Assembly: GCF_048020265.1 (NCBI RefSeq) | Contig: NZ_CP171843.1 | Span: 1,550,001 to 1,614,000 of the forward strand | Origin: Limnohabitans_A sp048020265 | GTDB taxonomy: Bacteria; Pseudomonadota; Gammaproteobacteria; Burkholderiales; Burkholderiaceae_C | Direction of reading: 5' to 3' | DNA length: 64,000 nucleotides | Shown: piece by piece, positions 7,429 through 16,532 of the stretch | Position numbering within the stretch: the stretch's first letter is position 1 | Layout of the letters: every line of letters starts with the position of its first letter | Translations under genes and position numbers: made by a program | The notes under the pieces: model-generated | What the model saw: only the letters and a program-made list of their open reading frames with translations | Told to the model about the DNA's origin: nothing | Database searches by the model: none

Positions 7429-8919
7429 ATGCAACCCCTGAGCCGCTCACACGCCTGGCCCATCATGGGGCCAGCGCAGGTGCAGCAGCTCGAACCTGCG
7501 CTGCAAGCCCTCAGCCCCACGCCGTTGATGCAAAGCGCGGGCCTGGCCTGCGCCCGGCTGGCCCTGGCCGTGGCGCCGCATGCCCAGCGCGTTTGGGTCG
7601 CGGCTGGCCCGGGCAACAACGGGGGCGACGGTCTGGAAGCCGCTTTGCACCTGCACCAATGGGGCAAAGAAGTGGTGGTCAGCCTGATGGCCTTACCCGG
7701 CCAGGGCCCAGCGGATGCCCAGGCCGCCCTGCAACGGGCGCAACAAGCGGGCGTGCGCATTCAGCCTGACGTGCCCAAGGAATGGTTGCAGCAAATGGCT
7801 GCGGAAGATTTGTGCATCGACGCCCTGTTGGGCATCGGTGCCACGCGGCCCTTGGGTGCTGACTTGCAGGCTTGCGTGCTGGCCATGCAAAAGGGCGCAG
7901 CTCCGGTGCTGGCCATCGACGTGCCCACCGGGCTGAATCCGCAATCCGGCCAGTGGCTGAGCGGCGACAGCGCAGACAATTTGGCCGTGCAGGCCACACA
8001 CACCTTGAGCCTCATCGCGGTGCAGCCCGGCCTGCTCATGGCGCATGGGCGCGATGCGAGTGGCCAAATCTGGCTCGAAAACCTGGGCTACCAAGCCAGC
8101 CAGCACCGTGTGCCGCCACTGGCCTGGCTCAATGCCCCCTACCCAGGAACACCCAAACGCCACGCCAGCCACAAAGGCAGCCACGGCGATGTGGCGGTGA
8201 TCGGTGGCGAAGGCATGGCCCCACACGGCATGGACATGCGCGGCGCAGCCATTTTGGCGGCCACCGCCGCCTTGCACGCAGGTGCCGGGCGCGTCATTTT
8301 GAGCCTGCTGTCCGGCCACGCCTGCGACAGCGCACCGCCCGATGTGATGCAACGCGAATTCAAGCGGCTGGAGCTGGAAAAACTGCATGTGGTGTGCGGC
8401 TGCGGCGGCGGCACCGCTGTGGAGGCGGTCTTGCCCGAGGTGCTGCAGCGCAGCGCCTGTCTGGTGCTGGACGCCGATGGCCTCAACGCCGTGGCGCGAG
8501 ACAGCGTACTGCAAAACGCGCTGCACCAACGGGGCTCAAGACAATCCACCGTGATCACACCCCACCCGCTGGAGGCTGCCCGACTGCTGGGCTGCAGCAC
8601 GCAGCAGGTACAAAGCGACCGCTTGAAAGCAGCGCAGGAGATGGCCGAGCGCTTCCAATGCAGCGTGGTCCTGAAGGGTTCGGGCACCGTGATCGCCGCG
8701 CCGGGACAAACGCCGCGCATCAACATCACGGGCAACGGCCGGTTGGCCATTGGCGGCACGGGCGATGTGCTGGCCGGACTGGTGGGCGCACGTCTGGCGC
8801 AAGGCCCAAACCCCTTCGAGGCAGCCTGCGCAGCCGTGGCGCAGCACGGCCAAGTGGCCGATGACTGGCCAACAGGCGGGACACTCACCGCCAGCCGACT
8901 GGCACGGCGGCTGGCCTAA
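7429..8919 (+). CDS. nnr: Bifunctional NAD(P)HX epimerase / ADP-dependent NAD(P)HX dehydratase
   Basis: Nnr repairs hydrated NADH and NADPH. The N-terminal YjeF_N domain epimerises the R and S hydrates, and the C-terminal kinase-like domain dehydrates the S form using ADP. The 496-residue product has AAGPGNNGGDG at about residues 57-67 (epimerase site) with IDALLGIGATRPL and AIDVPTGLNP further on. The C-terminal half has KGSHGDVAVIGG, TPHPLEAARLLG, VLKGSGTVI and NGRLAIGGTGDVLAGL, the nucleotide-binding core of the dehydratase. Both halves appear intact. It starts four bases after the amidase stop and ends 22 bases before the convergent rnr stop. Confidence 0.93.
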   Translation: MQPLSRSHAWPIMGPAQVQQLEPALQALSPTPLMQSAGLACARLALAVAPHAQRVWVAAGPGNNGGDGLEAALHLHQWGKEVVVSLMALPGQGPADAQAALQRAQQAGVRIQPDVPKEWLQQMAAEDLCIDALLGIGATRPLGADLQACVLAMQKGAAPVLAIDVPTGLNPQSGQWLSGDSADNLAVQATHTLSLIAVQPGLLMAHGRDASGQIWLENLGYQASQHRVPPLAWLNAPYPGTPKRHASHKGSHGDVAVIGGEGMAPHGMDMRGAAILAATAALHAGAGRVILSLLSGHACDSAPPDVMQREFKRLELEKLHVVCGCGGGTAVEAVLPEVLQRSACLVLDADGLNAVARDSVLQNALHQRGSRQSTVITPHPLEAARLLGCSTQQVQSDRLKAAQEMAERFQCSVVLKGSGTVIAAPGQTPRINITGNGRLAIGGTGDVLAGLVGARLAQGPNPFEAACAAVAQHGQVADDWPTGGTLTASRLARRLA

Positions 8920-8941
8920 GCAGCGACTGACATGAACCGCC

Positions 8942-11218
8942 TCAGCGCCGGGGCTTGGTGGTCCTCGCGCCTTTTTTCTTAGCGGCCCCTTTTTTCACCG
9001 AAGCCTTAAGCGCCTGGATGGGCGAACGGTTGCGCTCGGCATCCGCCTGACGTCGATCCTGGGTACCCCGCTTTTTGTCTCGCCCGCCCTCATTCGGTGC
9101 CGACAGGCCTTTGTCGCGCATGGCCCTCGGCACCAAATCGTCGCCCGCTGTCACCAGCCGGAAGTCGATCTTGCGGCCGTCCAGGTCCACCCGACTGACC
9201 TGCACCTGCACCCGGCTGCCAATGGCGTAGCGGATGCCGGTGCGTTCGCCGCGCAACTCCTGGCGCAACTCGTCGAAGCGGAAATACTCCCCCCCCAGCT
9301 CGGTGATGTGCACCAACCCCTCGACATACAAAGTGTCCAGCGTCACGAAGATGCCGAAGCTGGTGGCCGCAGACACTACGCCGCTGTACTCCTCACCCAA
9401 ATGCTCGCGCATGTATTTGCACTTGAGCCAGGCTTCCACATCGCGGCTGGCCTCATCGGCTCGGCGTTCGTTGGCGCTGCAGTGCAAGCCCGCAGCCTCC
9501 CAGGCGCGCTGGTCGGCGGCCGACATGCGCACGCGTGGTGCAGACGACTCGGGCGCATCGCCCTTGGCCGCACGGCTTTTCTCCAGCCGTTTGCTCAGCT
9601 TGGCATGCGCCTCGCCCGGCACGGGCAAGCTGGGCAGCGTGTATTTGCGGTCCAGCAAAATCGCCTTGATGACCCGGTGCACCAGCAAATCCGGGTAGCG
9701 CCGGATCGGGCTGGTGAAATGGGTGTAAGCCTCATAGGCCAAACCAAAGTGGCCGCTGTTGACCGGTGTGTAGATGGCCTGCTGCATCGAGCGCAGCAGC
9801 ATGGTGTGGATCTGCTGCGCGTCCGGGCGGTCCTTGGTCGCGAGCGCGATTTTCTGGAACTCGCTGGTGTGCGGATCGTCGGTGATGCCCATGCCCAGAC
9901 CCAGGGCTTTGAGGTAATTGCGCAGGATGTCTTTTTTCTCGGCCGTGGGGCCTTCGTGCACCCGGAACAAGCCGGGGTGCTTGCCCTGCTGGATGAAGTC
10001 GGCGCTGCAGACGTTGGCCGCCAGCATGGCTTCTTCAATCAGACGGTGCGCTTCGTTGCGCACGCGCGGCACGATCTTTTCAATGCGACCGCTTTCGTCA
10101 CAAACGATTTGCGTTTCGGTGGTTTCAAAGTCCACCGCACCCCGTACCGCACGTGAAGCCAGCAAGGCCTTGTACACGTCCTGCAGGTTCATCAGGTCGG
10201 TCACACGCTCCTTGCGTTTGGCCGCTTCCGGTCCGCGGGTGTTGGCCAAAATGGCCGCGACTTCGGTGTAAGTGAAACGCGCATGGCTGTGCATCACCGC
10301 CGGGTAAAACTGGTAGGCGTGCACATCGCCCTTGGCGTTGACGAGCATGTCGCACACCATGCACAAACGGTCCACATCCGGGTTGAGCGAACACAGGCCG
10401 TTAGATAGCTTTTCGGGCAGCATGGGGATCACGCGGCGCGGGAAATACACGCTGGTGGCGCGGTCGTAAGCATCGATGTCAATCGCGCTGCCGGTTTGCA
10501 CATAGTGGCTCACGTCGGCAATGGCGACCAGCAAACGCCAGCCCTTGCCACGCCCCACCTTGGCCGGTTCGCAATACACGGCGTCGTCAAAGTCGCGGGC
10601 GTCTTCACCGTCGATCGTGACCAGCGGCACATCGCGCAAATCCACCCGGTCCTTGCGGTCCTTGGCCAGCACCTTGTCGGGCAGGCCTTTGGCCTGCTCC
10701 AGACAGCCAGCAGAAAATTCGTGCGGCACGCTGTACTTGCGCACGGCAATCTCGATCTCCATGCCCGGGTCGTCGATTTCACCCAGCACTTCTTTCACAC
10801 GGCCCACCGGTTGCCCGAACAAGGCTGGCGGCTCGGTCAACTCGACCACCACCACCTGGCCCGGCTTGGCTGTGCCCGTCGCACCCTTGGGGATCATCAC
10901 GTCCTGGCCATAGCGTTTGTCTTCAGGCGCCACCAGCCACAAGCCGCCTTCATGCAACAAGCGGCCGATGATGGGCTGCTCTGGGCGCTCGACAATCTCG
11001 ACGATGCGGCCCTCGGGGCGACCCTTGCGGTCCTGGCGCACGATGCGCACCTTGACGCGGTCCTTGTGCAAGACGGCACGCATCTCGTTGGGTGACAGAT
11101 AAATGTCCGACTCGCCGTTGTCACGGATCAAAAATCCGTGGCCATCGCGGTGTCCTTGAACACTTCCTTCAATTTCTTCCAGCAAGCCGCTGGGTGGCGC
11201 TACTTTTTTGATATACAA
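8942..11218 (-). CDS. rnr: Ribonuclease R
   Basis: RNase R is a processive 3'-5' exoribonuclease that degrades structured RNA. The 758-residue product has cold-shock-type OB segments (EGSVQGHRDGHGFLIRDNG near the N-terminus), the RNB catalytic core with DGEDARDFDDAVY, TSPIRRYPDLLVHR, a C-terminal S1 domain (EEYSGVVSAATSFGIFVTLD), and a basic tail rich in lysine and arginine. It is somewhat shorter than the E. coli enzyme (813), mainly at the N-terminus. The only usable start is a TTG at 11216-11218 with AGGA nine bases upstream; no in-frame ATG occurs before residue 47. The start lies 18 bases from the divergent tRNA-Leu gene, so the promoters overlap or face each other. Confidence 0.94.
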   Translation of the reverse strand: MYIKKVAPPSGLLEEIEGSVQGHRDGHGFLIRDNGESDIYLSPNEMRAVLHKDRVKVRIVRQDRKGRPEGRIVEIVERPEQPIIGRLLHEGGLWLVAPEDKRYGQDVMIPKGATGTAKPGQVVVVELTEPPALFGQPVGRVKEVLGEIDDPGMEIEIAVRKYSVPHEFSAGCLEQAKGLPDKVLAKDRKDRVDLRDVPLVTIDGEDARDFDDAVYCEPAKVGRGKGWRLLVAIADVSHYVQTGSAIDIDAYDRATSVYFPRRVIPMLPEKLSNGLCSLNPDVDRLCMVCDMLVNAKGDVHAYQFYPAVMHSHARFTYTEVAAILANTRGPEAAKRKERVTDLMNLQDVYKALLASRAVRGAVDFETTETQIVCDESGRIEKIVPRVRNEAHRLIEEAMLAANVCSADFIQQGKHPGLFRVHEGPTAEKKDILRNYLKALGLGMGITDDPHTSEFQKIALATKDRPDAQQIHTMLLRSMQQAIYTPVNSGHFGLAYEAYTHFTSPIRRYPDLLVHRVIKAILLDRKYTLPSLPVPGEAHAKLSKRLEKSRAAKGDAPESSAPRVRMSAADQRAWEAAGLHCSANERRADEASRDVEAWLKCKYMREHLGEEYSGVVSAATSFGIFVTLDTLYVEGLVHITELGGEYFRFDELRQELRGERTGIRYAIGSRVQVQVSRVDLDGRKIDFRLVTAGDDLVPRAMRDKGLSAPNEGGRDKKRGTQDRRQADAERNRSPIQALKASVKKGAAKKKGARTTKPRR

Positions 11219-11236
11219 TCCTTTTATTCCTGAGGC

Positions 11237-11321
<85 letters not shown>

Positions 11322-11354
11322 ATCTTATCGAATCAGATAAGTTCAAAACACAAT

Positions 11355-11386
11355 AAGCCGTTGATTTCTGATCAACGGCTTTTTTG
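11355..11386 (+). terminator. Terminator after tRNA-Leu
   Basis: An 11-base perfect stem (AAGCCGTTGAT/ATCAACGGCTT, loop TTCTG) is followed by a run of T. It lies 33 bases after the tRNA CCA end. The convergent rimO gene ends about 90 bases further on. Confidence 0.88.
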
Positions 11387-11477
11387 TTGCCTGAAACACT
11401 TGTCTCGGCACTCGAACCGTGCAACGCATGGCGCACGCGGGCCGCCCGAAGGCTGGCCAGCGATGCACCGCAGCACA

Positions 11478-12875
11478 TCAAACCGGCACCCCCACCAGGT
11501 CGTGTCCTTCCACGCTGACGATGCGGGCGCGGGTGAATTCGCCCACCTTGAGGGTTTTGCTCATTTTCTCGGGCGGCAACAAACGGACCACACCATCGAT
11601 TTCGGGTGCATCGCCAAAGCTGCGCCCCACCCCGCCACGACGGCCCATGGCCGGGGCGCTGTCCACCAGCACCTGCATGGTCGCACCCACGCGCTGGTGC
11701 AAGCGGGCAATCGACACCTCTTCGGCCACCGCCATGAAGCGGGCGCGGCGCTCTTCGCGCAGTGCCTCGGGCAGCATGCCGGGCAAGTCGTTGGCCGTCG
11801 CGCCTTTGACCGGGCTGTAGGCAAAACACCCCGCGCGGTCAATCTGCGCTTCGCGCAAAAAGCCCAGCAGGTGCTCAAACTCTTCTTCGGTCTCGCCCGG
11901 AAAACCGGCAATGAAGGTGCTGCGAATCACCAACTCAGGGCACAGTTCGCGCCAGCGCTGGATACGCTCCAGATTTTTTTCGCCGCTGGCCGGGCGCTTC
12001 ATGCGGCGCAGCACATCGGGGTGGCTGTGCTGAAACGGCACATCCAGATAAGGCAAGACCAGGCCCTCGGCCATCAAGGGGATGATGTCGTCCACGCTCG
12101 GATAGGGGTAGACGTAGTGCAAGCGCACCCAGGCACCGTGCTCGCGGGCCATCTCGCCCAAGGTCTGCACCAACTCCAGCATGCGGGTCTTGACCGGTTT
12201 GCCGTCCCAAAAACCGGTGCGGTATTTCACATCCACGCCATAAGCCGAGGTGTCCTGGCTAATCACCAACAGCTCTTTCACGCCGCCCTCAAACAGCGCT
12301 TTGGCTTCTTTGAGCACATCGCCAATCGGGCGCGAGACCAGGTCGCCCCGCATGGACGGGATGATGCAAAAGGTGCAGCGGTGGTTGCAGCCTTCGCTGA
12401 TCTTCAAATACGCATAGTGGCGCGGCGTGAGCTTGAGGCCTGCTTCGCCAAAGCCACCGGGCACCAAATCCAGAAACGGATCGTGCGGCTTGGGCAGGTG
12501 GGTGTGCACCGCGTCCATCACCTCTTGCGTGGCGTGCGGCCCAGTCACAGCCAGCACGCTGGGGTGCATTTCGCGCACCATGTTGCCGCCGCCCTCGCCT
12601 GTTTTGGCGCCCAGGCATCCGGTCACGATCACCCTGCCGTTCTCGTTCAAGGCCTCGGCAATCGTGTCCAGACTCTCCTGAATCGCTTCGTCAATGAAGC
12701 CACAGGTGTTGACGATGACCAGGTCAGCGCCCTCAAACGTCTTGGAGGTCTGGTAGCCCTCGGCACTCAGTTGGGTCAGGATCAGTTCGGAGTCGGTCAG
12801 CGCTTTGGGGCAGCCCAGGCTGACAAAGCCCACTTTGGGGGCGAGAACAGGGGGGGTAGCGGTCATTTCACTCAT
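11478..12875 (-). CDS. rimO: Ribosomal protein S12 methylthiotransferase RimO
   Basis: RimO is a radical SAM enzyme that methylthiolates Asp89 of ribosomal protein S12. The product has the N-terminal UPF0004 domain with KVGFVSLGCPKALTDSE, NTCGFIDEA and VTGCLGA, carrying the cysteines of the auxiliary cluster. The radical SAM motif is EGCNHRCTFCIIPSMRG (C-x3-C-x2-C), and a C-terminal TRAM domain ends the protein. LGCPKxxVDSE-type wording separates RimO from MiaB. An in-frame ATG at 12914 would add 13 residues with no ribosome binding site. I prefer the ATG at 12875 (MSEMTAT), which matches the usual N-terminus; the ATG at 12866 is also possible. Confidence 0.95.
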   Translation of the reverse strand: MSEMTATPPVLAPKVGFVSLGCPKALTDSELILTQLSAEGYQTSKTFEGADLVIVNTCGFIDEAIQESLDTIAEALNENGRVIVTGCLGAKTGEGGGNMVREMHPSVLAVTGPHATQEVMDAVHTHLPKPHDPFLDLVPGGFGEAGLKLTPRHYAYLKISEGCNHRCTFCIIPSMRGDLVSRPIGDVLKEAKALFEGGVKELLVISQDTSAYGVDVKYRTGFWDGKPVKTRMLELVQTLGEMAREHGAWVRLHYVYPYPSVDDIIPLMAEGLVLPYLDVPFQHSHPDVLRRMKRPASGEKNLERIQRWRELCPELVIRSTFIAGFPGETEEEFEHLLGFLREAQIDRAGCFAYSPVKGATANDLPGMLPEALREERRARFMAVAEEVSIARLHQRVGATMQVLVDSAPAMGRRGGVGRSFGDAPEIDGVVRLLPPEKMSKTLKVGEFTRARIVSVEGHDLVGVPV

Positions 12876-12932
12876 GCCCGCATTGTCCCCGCAAAAACGA
12901 CCGGCCTGTGACAAAAGGGCATGCAGCGCCCA

Positions 12933-13511
12933 TCAAGTCCTCAAACCCATCACACCCAGAAGCTGCTCGGTGTTCTTCTGGATCTGCTTTTGCATCTGCT
13001 CCTGCATTTGCGCCATGACGTTTTGCGAGGGATTGGCCAGGCCGGAAAACATGTTCTGCATCAAAGGCGTTTGCCACTGCATGAACTGCGCCCACACCTC
13101 TGGGCTGAGCGCCGGGCTGGACTCGCCCAGCTTGCTTTGCCAGTCCATGAAGGACTGGACGTGGCTTTCCAGATAAGAGCCCATGTGGCCCTGCATGGCG
13201 TGGCCATAAAAGCGGATGATGTTGGACAGCACCGCCTCACTGAACATGGGCACGCCTGCGGATTCCTCTTCCAGAATGATCTGCAGCAGGATGGAACGCG
13301 TCAGATCTTCACCGGTTTTGGCGTCCACCACCACCATGGGGGCTGCCTCCATGACCAGCTTCTTGATCTCGGCCAAGGTCACATAAGTGGAGGTTTGCGT
13401 GTCGTACAAGCGCCTGTTGGGGTACTTCTTGATGGTGCGCACAGCGTTGGGCACCGAGGCGCTGGCGCTGGGGGCTGACGGGGTCGACTTGGCTTGGGGC
13501 TTGACCGGCAA
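12933..13511 (-). CDS. phaR: Polyhydroxyalkanoate synthesis repressor PhaR
   Basis: PhaR represses phasin and PHA genes and is released by binding PHA granules. The product has the conserved N-terminal DNA-binding block AVRTIKKYPNRRLYDTQTSTYVTLAEIKKLV, then an accumulation-regulator domain (LTRSILLQIILEEE, PMFSEAVLSNIIRFYG), and a C-terminal region rich in methionine and glutamine. The frame is open to 13658, but only a TTG at 13511 has a good ribosome binding site (GGAG six bases upstream); it gives about 192 residues, the usual size. A GTG at 13532 is an alternative. It follows no operon partner; rimO is downstream after 57 bases. Confidence 0.9.
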   Translation of the reverse strand: MPVKPQAKSTPSAPSASASVPNAVRTIKKYPNRRLYDTQTSTYVTLAEIKKLVMEAAPMVVVDAKTGEDLTRSILLQIILEEESAGVPMFSEAVLSNIIRFYGHAMQGHMGSYLESHVQSFMDWQSKLGESSPALSPEVWAQFMQWQTPLMQNMFSGLANPSQNVMAQMQEQMQKQIQKNTEQLLGVMGLRT

Positions 13512-13549
13512 TGAAAACTCCTGCGGGGACACTGCAATTGAAAAATCTG

Positions 13550-13562
13550 CTGCAATGCAACA
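13550..13562 (-). promoter_or_regulatory. Candidate PhaR autoregulatory site
   Basis: On the minus strand the sequence TGTTGCATTGCAG lies 38 bases upstream of the phaR TTG start. It matches the TG-N-TGC-N3-GCAA pattern that I recall for the Herbaspirillum PhaR homologue (PhbF) except at the last base, and TGCA motifs are clustered around it. Self-repression of phaR is known in related bacteria; here it is inferred from the site. Confidence 0.45.
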
Positions 13563-13699
13563 TTCTAGGCACAGCCGTGTGGCCTTCGTGCCTTGGTTTA
13601 CCCTGATCACCAGCCTGGCGGTCGGCAGCCGAGCGCCTGTGGGCTTTTTTGTTGCCAACCGTCCCGATTCACCCTCTTTACCTGCGAAAATACACAGCT

Positions 13700-14338
13700 A
13701 TGTTCACCGGAATCATCACCGGCGTGGGGCGAATCGTCGCCATCCACGACCTGGGTCGCTCTTTACACCACGGCAAGCGCCTCACCATCGAGGCCCCCGC
13801 CGGGTACCTTGACGATGTGGGCCTGGGCGACAGCATCGCCCTCAATGGCGCTTGCATGACCGTCACCACCTTCAACCCCGAGAGCCGTCAGTTCACCATC
13901 GACATCTCGGCCGAATCGCTGGACAAAACCAGCGGCCTGGACCAAGAAGGCACCGTCAACCTCGAAAAAGCGCTGCGCGCCCACGACCGCCTGGGCGGGC
14001 ACATCGTGTCCGGCCATGTCGACGATGTGGGCCAAATCAGCCATTTCGAGCAGATCGGAGAAAGCTGGGAGCTGCGCATCCTGGCGCCGCATTCGCTGGC
14101 CAAATACCTCGCCTACAAAGGCTCGATCACCGTCAATGGCGTCAGCCTCACCGTCAACCGCGTGGCCGATCTGGCTGAGGGCTGCGAGATCAGCATCAAC
14201 CTGATCCCCCACACCGTGGACAACACCGCCCTCGGCAGCCTCCAAGCGGGCAGCCGGGTCAACCTCGAAATCGACACCGTGGCCCGCTATGTGGAGCGCA
14301 TGCTCAGCGCAGGCCTGGTCCAGAAAGACACCGCATGA
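13700..14338 (+). CDS. ribE: Riboflavin synthase, alpha subunit
   Basis: Riboflavin synthase dismutates two molecules of 6,7-dimethyl-8-ribityllumazine into riboflavin and the pyrimidinedione. The 212-residue product starts with the invariant MFTGIITGVGRI and contains two homologous lumazine-binding barrels, the second beginning around GGHIVSGHVDDVG. The frame is open from 13649, but only the ATG at 13700 gives the conserved MFTG start. It overlaps the next gene by four bases. No FMN riboswitch is visible upstream (13512-13699). Confidence 0.96.
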   Translation: MFTGIITGVGRIVAIHDLGRSLHHGKRLTIEAPAGYLDDVGLGDSIALNGACMTVTTFNPESRQFTIDISAESLDKTSGLDQEGTVNLEKALRAHDRLGGHIVSGHVDDVGQISHFEQIGESWELRILAPHSLAKYLAYKGSITVNGVSLTVNRVADLAEGCEISINLIPHTVDNTALGSLQAGSRVNLEIDTVARYVERMLSAGLVQKDTA

Positions 14339-15462
14339 ACGCGCCCGCACAACTGACCCCCGTGGCGATTTCGCCCGTCGAAGAGATCGTGGCCGAGATG
14401 AAGGCCGGTCGCATCGTGATCCTGGTCGACGAAGAAGACCGCGAAAACGAAGGCGACCTGGTCCTGGCGTCTGACCACGTCACACCCGAAGCCATCAACT
14501 TCATGGCCCGATTTGGCCGGGGTCTGATTTGCCTCACGCTCACCCGCGAGCGCTGCGAATTCTTGAAGCTGCCGCCCATGGCCGCCCGCAACGGCACCGT
14601 GTACAGCACGGCGTTCACCGTGTCGATTGAGGCCGCCGAAGGCGTGACCACCGGCATCTCGGCCGCTGACCGTGCCCGCACGGTGCAAGTGGCCGTGGCC
14701 AAGACCAGCCAGCCCAACGACCTGGTGCAGCCCGGCCACATCTTCCCGCTGCAAGCGGTGGACGGCGGCGTGCTCATGCGCGCCGGTCACACCGAAGCCG
14801 GTTGTGACCTGGCTGCGATGGCCGGATGCAGCCCCTCTTCCGTGATCTGCGAGATCATGAAAGACGACGGCACCATGGCCCGCCTGCCCGATCTGCAAAT
14901 CTTCGCGGCCGAACACGGCCTGAAAATCGGCACGATTGCCGACTTGATCGAGTACCGCAGCCGCAACGAATCTTTGGTGGAGCGCATCGGCAGCCGCACA
15001 CTGCAAACCGCGCATGGCGAATTCACCGCCCACGCCTTCCGCGACCAACCCAGCCAGACCGTGCACCTGGCCCTGGTCAAAGGCCAATGGTCGGCCGACG
15101 CAGAAGTGGCCGTGCGTGTGCACGAGCCACTGTCGGTGCTCGATGCCCTCGAAGTCAACCGCGCCATGCACTCCTGGAGCCTGGACGCGAGCCTCAGCTA
15201 CATCAACGCCCAAGGCTGCGGCGTGGCGGTGCTGCTCAACTGCGGCGAGTCAGCAGACCAATTGCTCGCGCAGTTTGAAGGCCGCGCCCGCTCGGCCCAG
15301 GCGCCCGAGCGCGGCAAGATGGATCTGCGCACCTATGGCGTGGGCGCGCAAATTTTGCGCGAATGCGGCGTGCACAAAATGCGCCTCATGGGCCAGCCCC
15401 GCCGCATGCCCAGCATGACCGGCTACGGCCTCGAAATCACCGCTTACATCCCTAAGGAATAA
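14335..15462 (+). CDS. ribBA: 3,4-dihydroxy-2-butanone 4-phosphate synthase with degenerate GTP cyclohydrolase II domain
   Basis: The N-terminal RibB domain makes 3,4-dihydroxy-2-butanone 4-phosphate from ribulose 5-phosphate. Its motifs are intact: DEEDRENEGDL at residues 32-42 and GHTEAGCDLAAMAG further on. The C-terminal half (from about residue 205 of 375) aligns in outline with GTP cyclohydrolase II, but the zinc-binding RCDCG-type cysteines and the RQEGRGIGL catalytic motif are missing, and the region reads NAQGCGVAVLLNCGE instead. It therefore looks like the RibBX type known from several proteobacteria, in which the RibA half is not catalytic. A separate RibA should exist elsewhere. 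It overlaps ribE by four bases (ATGA) and ribH follows after two bases. Confidence 0.9.
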   Translation: MNAPAQLTPVAISPVEEIVAEMKAGRIVILVDEEDRENEGDLVLASDHVTPEAINFMARFGRGLICLTLTRERCEFLKLPPMAARNGTVYSTAFTVSIEAAEGVTTGISAADRARTVQVAVAKTSQPNDLVQPGHIFPLQAVDGGVLMRAGHTEAGCDLAAMAGCSPSSVICEIMKDDGTMARLPDLQIFAAEHGLKIGTIADLIEYRSRNESLVERIGSRTLQTAHGEFTAHAFRDQPSQTVHLALVKGQWSADAEVAVRVHEPLSVLDALEVNRAMHSWSLDASLSYINAQGCGVAVLLNCGESADQLLAQFEGRARSAQAPERGKMDLRTYGVGAQILRECGVHKMRLMGQPRRMPSMTGYGLEITAYIPKE

Positions 15463-15464
15463 CC

Positions 15465-15971
15465 ATGCTCGAAGCCAACAAAGGCCAAGCCGAAGAACTC
15501 GACGGCCAATTTCTGCACATCGGCATCGTGCAGGCCCGCTTCAACGAAGACATCACCAACGCCCTGGCCAAAGCCTGCATCGAAGAACTTGAAGCCCTGG
15601 GCGTGACCAGCATCGACCACGTCATGGTGCCCGGCGCTTTGGAAGTGCCCGTGGCCCTGCAGGCCATGGCCGAGCGGGCCGAATACGACGCCTTGATCGC
15701 GCTGGGCTGCATCATCCGTGGCGAGACTTACCACTTCGAGCTGGTGGCCAACGAATCCGGTGCGGGCGTGAGCCGCGTGGCACTCGACTACAACCTGCCA
15801 ATCGCCAACGCCATCCTGACCACCGAAAACCTGGAACAAGCCATCGTGCGCCAAACCGAAAAAGGCCGCGACGCGGCCCGCGTGGCGGTCGAGATGGCCT
15901 GCATCATGGATGACCTGTCGGCCGACATGGCCGAGTTGGCCGACGAGTTGGACGACGAAGAGAACATCTGA
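15465..15971 (+). CDS. ribH: 6,7-dimethyl-8-ribityllumazine synthase
   Basis: Lumazine synthase condenses 5-amino-6-ribitylaminouracil with dihydroxybutanone phosphate. The 168-residue product has GIVQARFNEDITNAL, VMVPGALEVPVALQAM, ALGCIIRGETYHFELVANES and the C-terminal PIANAILTTENLEQA with an acidic tail. All these are standard active-site segments, including the histidine of the ETYHFE block. It starts two bases after ribBA and overlaps the nusB start by one base, so translation is probably coupled through the operon. Confidence 0.96.
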   Translation: MLEANKGQAEELDGQFLHIGIVQARFNEDITNALAKACIEELEALGVTSIDHVMVPGALEVPVALQAMAERAEYDALIALGCIIRGETYHFELVANESGAGVSRVALDYNLPIANAILTTENLEQAIVRQTEKGRDAARVAVEMACIMDDLSADMAELADELDDEENI

Positions 15972-16492
15972 TGACCGAAGTCACCCCCACACCGGGCAAC
16001 ACCGACGCAGGCCAAAAGCCTGCTGCTGGCACGCGCAAATCTTCGGCCAAGCCCGCCCGCAGCCGCTCGCGTGAATTCGCGCTGCAAGCGCTGTACCAAC
16101 ATCTGGTGAGCCGCAACGAAGCGGCTGACATCGATGTCTTCACACGCGACCTGTCGGGTTTTCACAAAGCCGATTCGGCCCATTACGACGCCCTGCTGTA
16201 CGGCTGTGTCGAACAGGCCCAGGCACTGGACGACTTGATCGCGCCCAAGCTGGACCGCAGCTTTGCCGAAATCTCCCCCGTCGAGCGGGCCATCATGTGG
16301 ATCGGCGTCTACGAAATGCAGCACTGCCTCGACGTGCCTTGGCGCGTGGTGCTCAACGAATGCATCGAACTGGCCAAGGACTTTGGCGGCACCGACGGCC
16401 ACAAATATGTGAACGCCGTGCTGAACGGTCTGGCGCCCGAGCTGCGCAGCGCCGAGGTGCAGGCCGACCGCCAAACCGGCCGCGCCAAATAA
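15971..16492 (+). CDS. nusB: Transcription antitermination protein NusB
   Basis: NusB binds boxA RNA with S10 (NusE) to promote antitermination of rRNA transcription. The 173-residue product has a long basic N-terminal extension, then the family core SRSREFALQALYQHLVS, IAPKLDRSFAEISPVERAIMWIGVYEM and NECIELAKDFGGTDGHKYVNAVLNGLA. The ribH-nusB neighbourhood is widely conserved. Its ATG overlaps the ribH stop. Confidence 0.95.
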   Translation: MTEVTPTPGNTDAGQKPAAGTRKSSAKPARSRSREFALQALYQHLVSRNEAADIDVFTRDLSGFHKADSAHYDALLYGCVEQAQALDDLIAPKLDRSFAEISPVERAIMWIGVYEMQHCLDVPWRVVLNECIELAKDFGGTDGHKYVNAVLNGLAPELRSAEVQADRQTGRAK

Positions 16493-16532
16493 ACCCCACA
16501 TCCCAGAAGCAAACCCCAAGACCCCAGACCCC

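Noticed and set aside
13640..13665. Terminator-like T run upstream of ribE
   Set aside because: The preceding bases do not form a stable stem.
13512..13699. FMN riboswitch upstream of ribE
   Set aside because: The conserved AGGGCAGGGTGAAATTCCC-type segments are not present in the gap.
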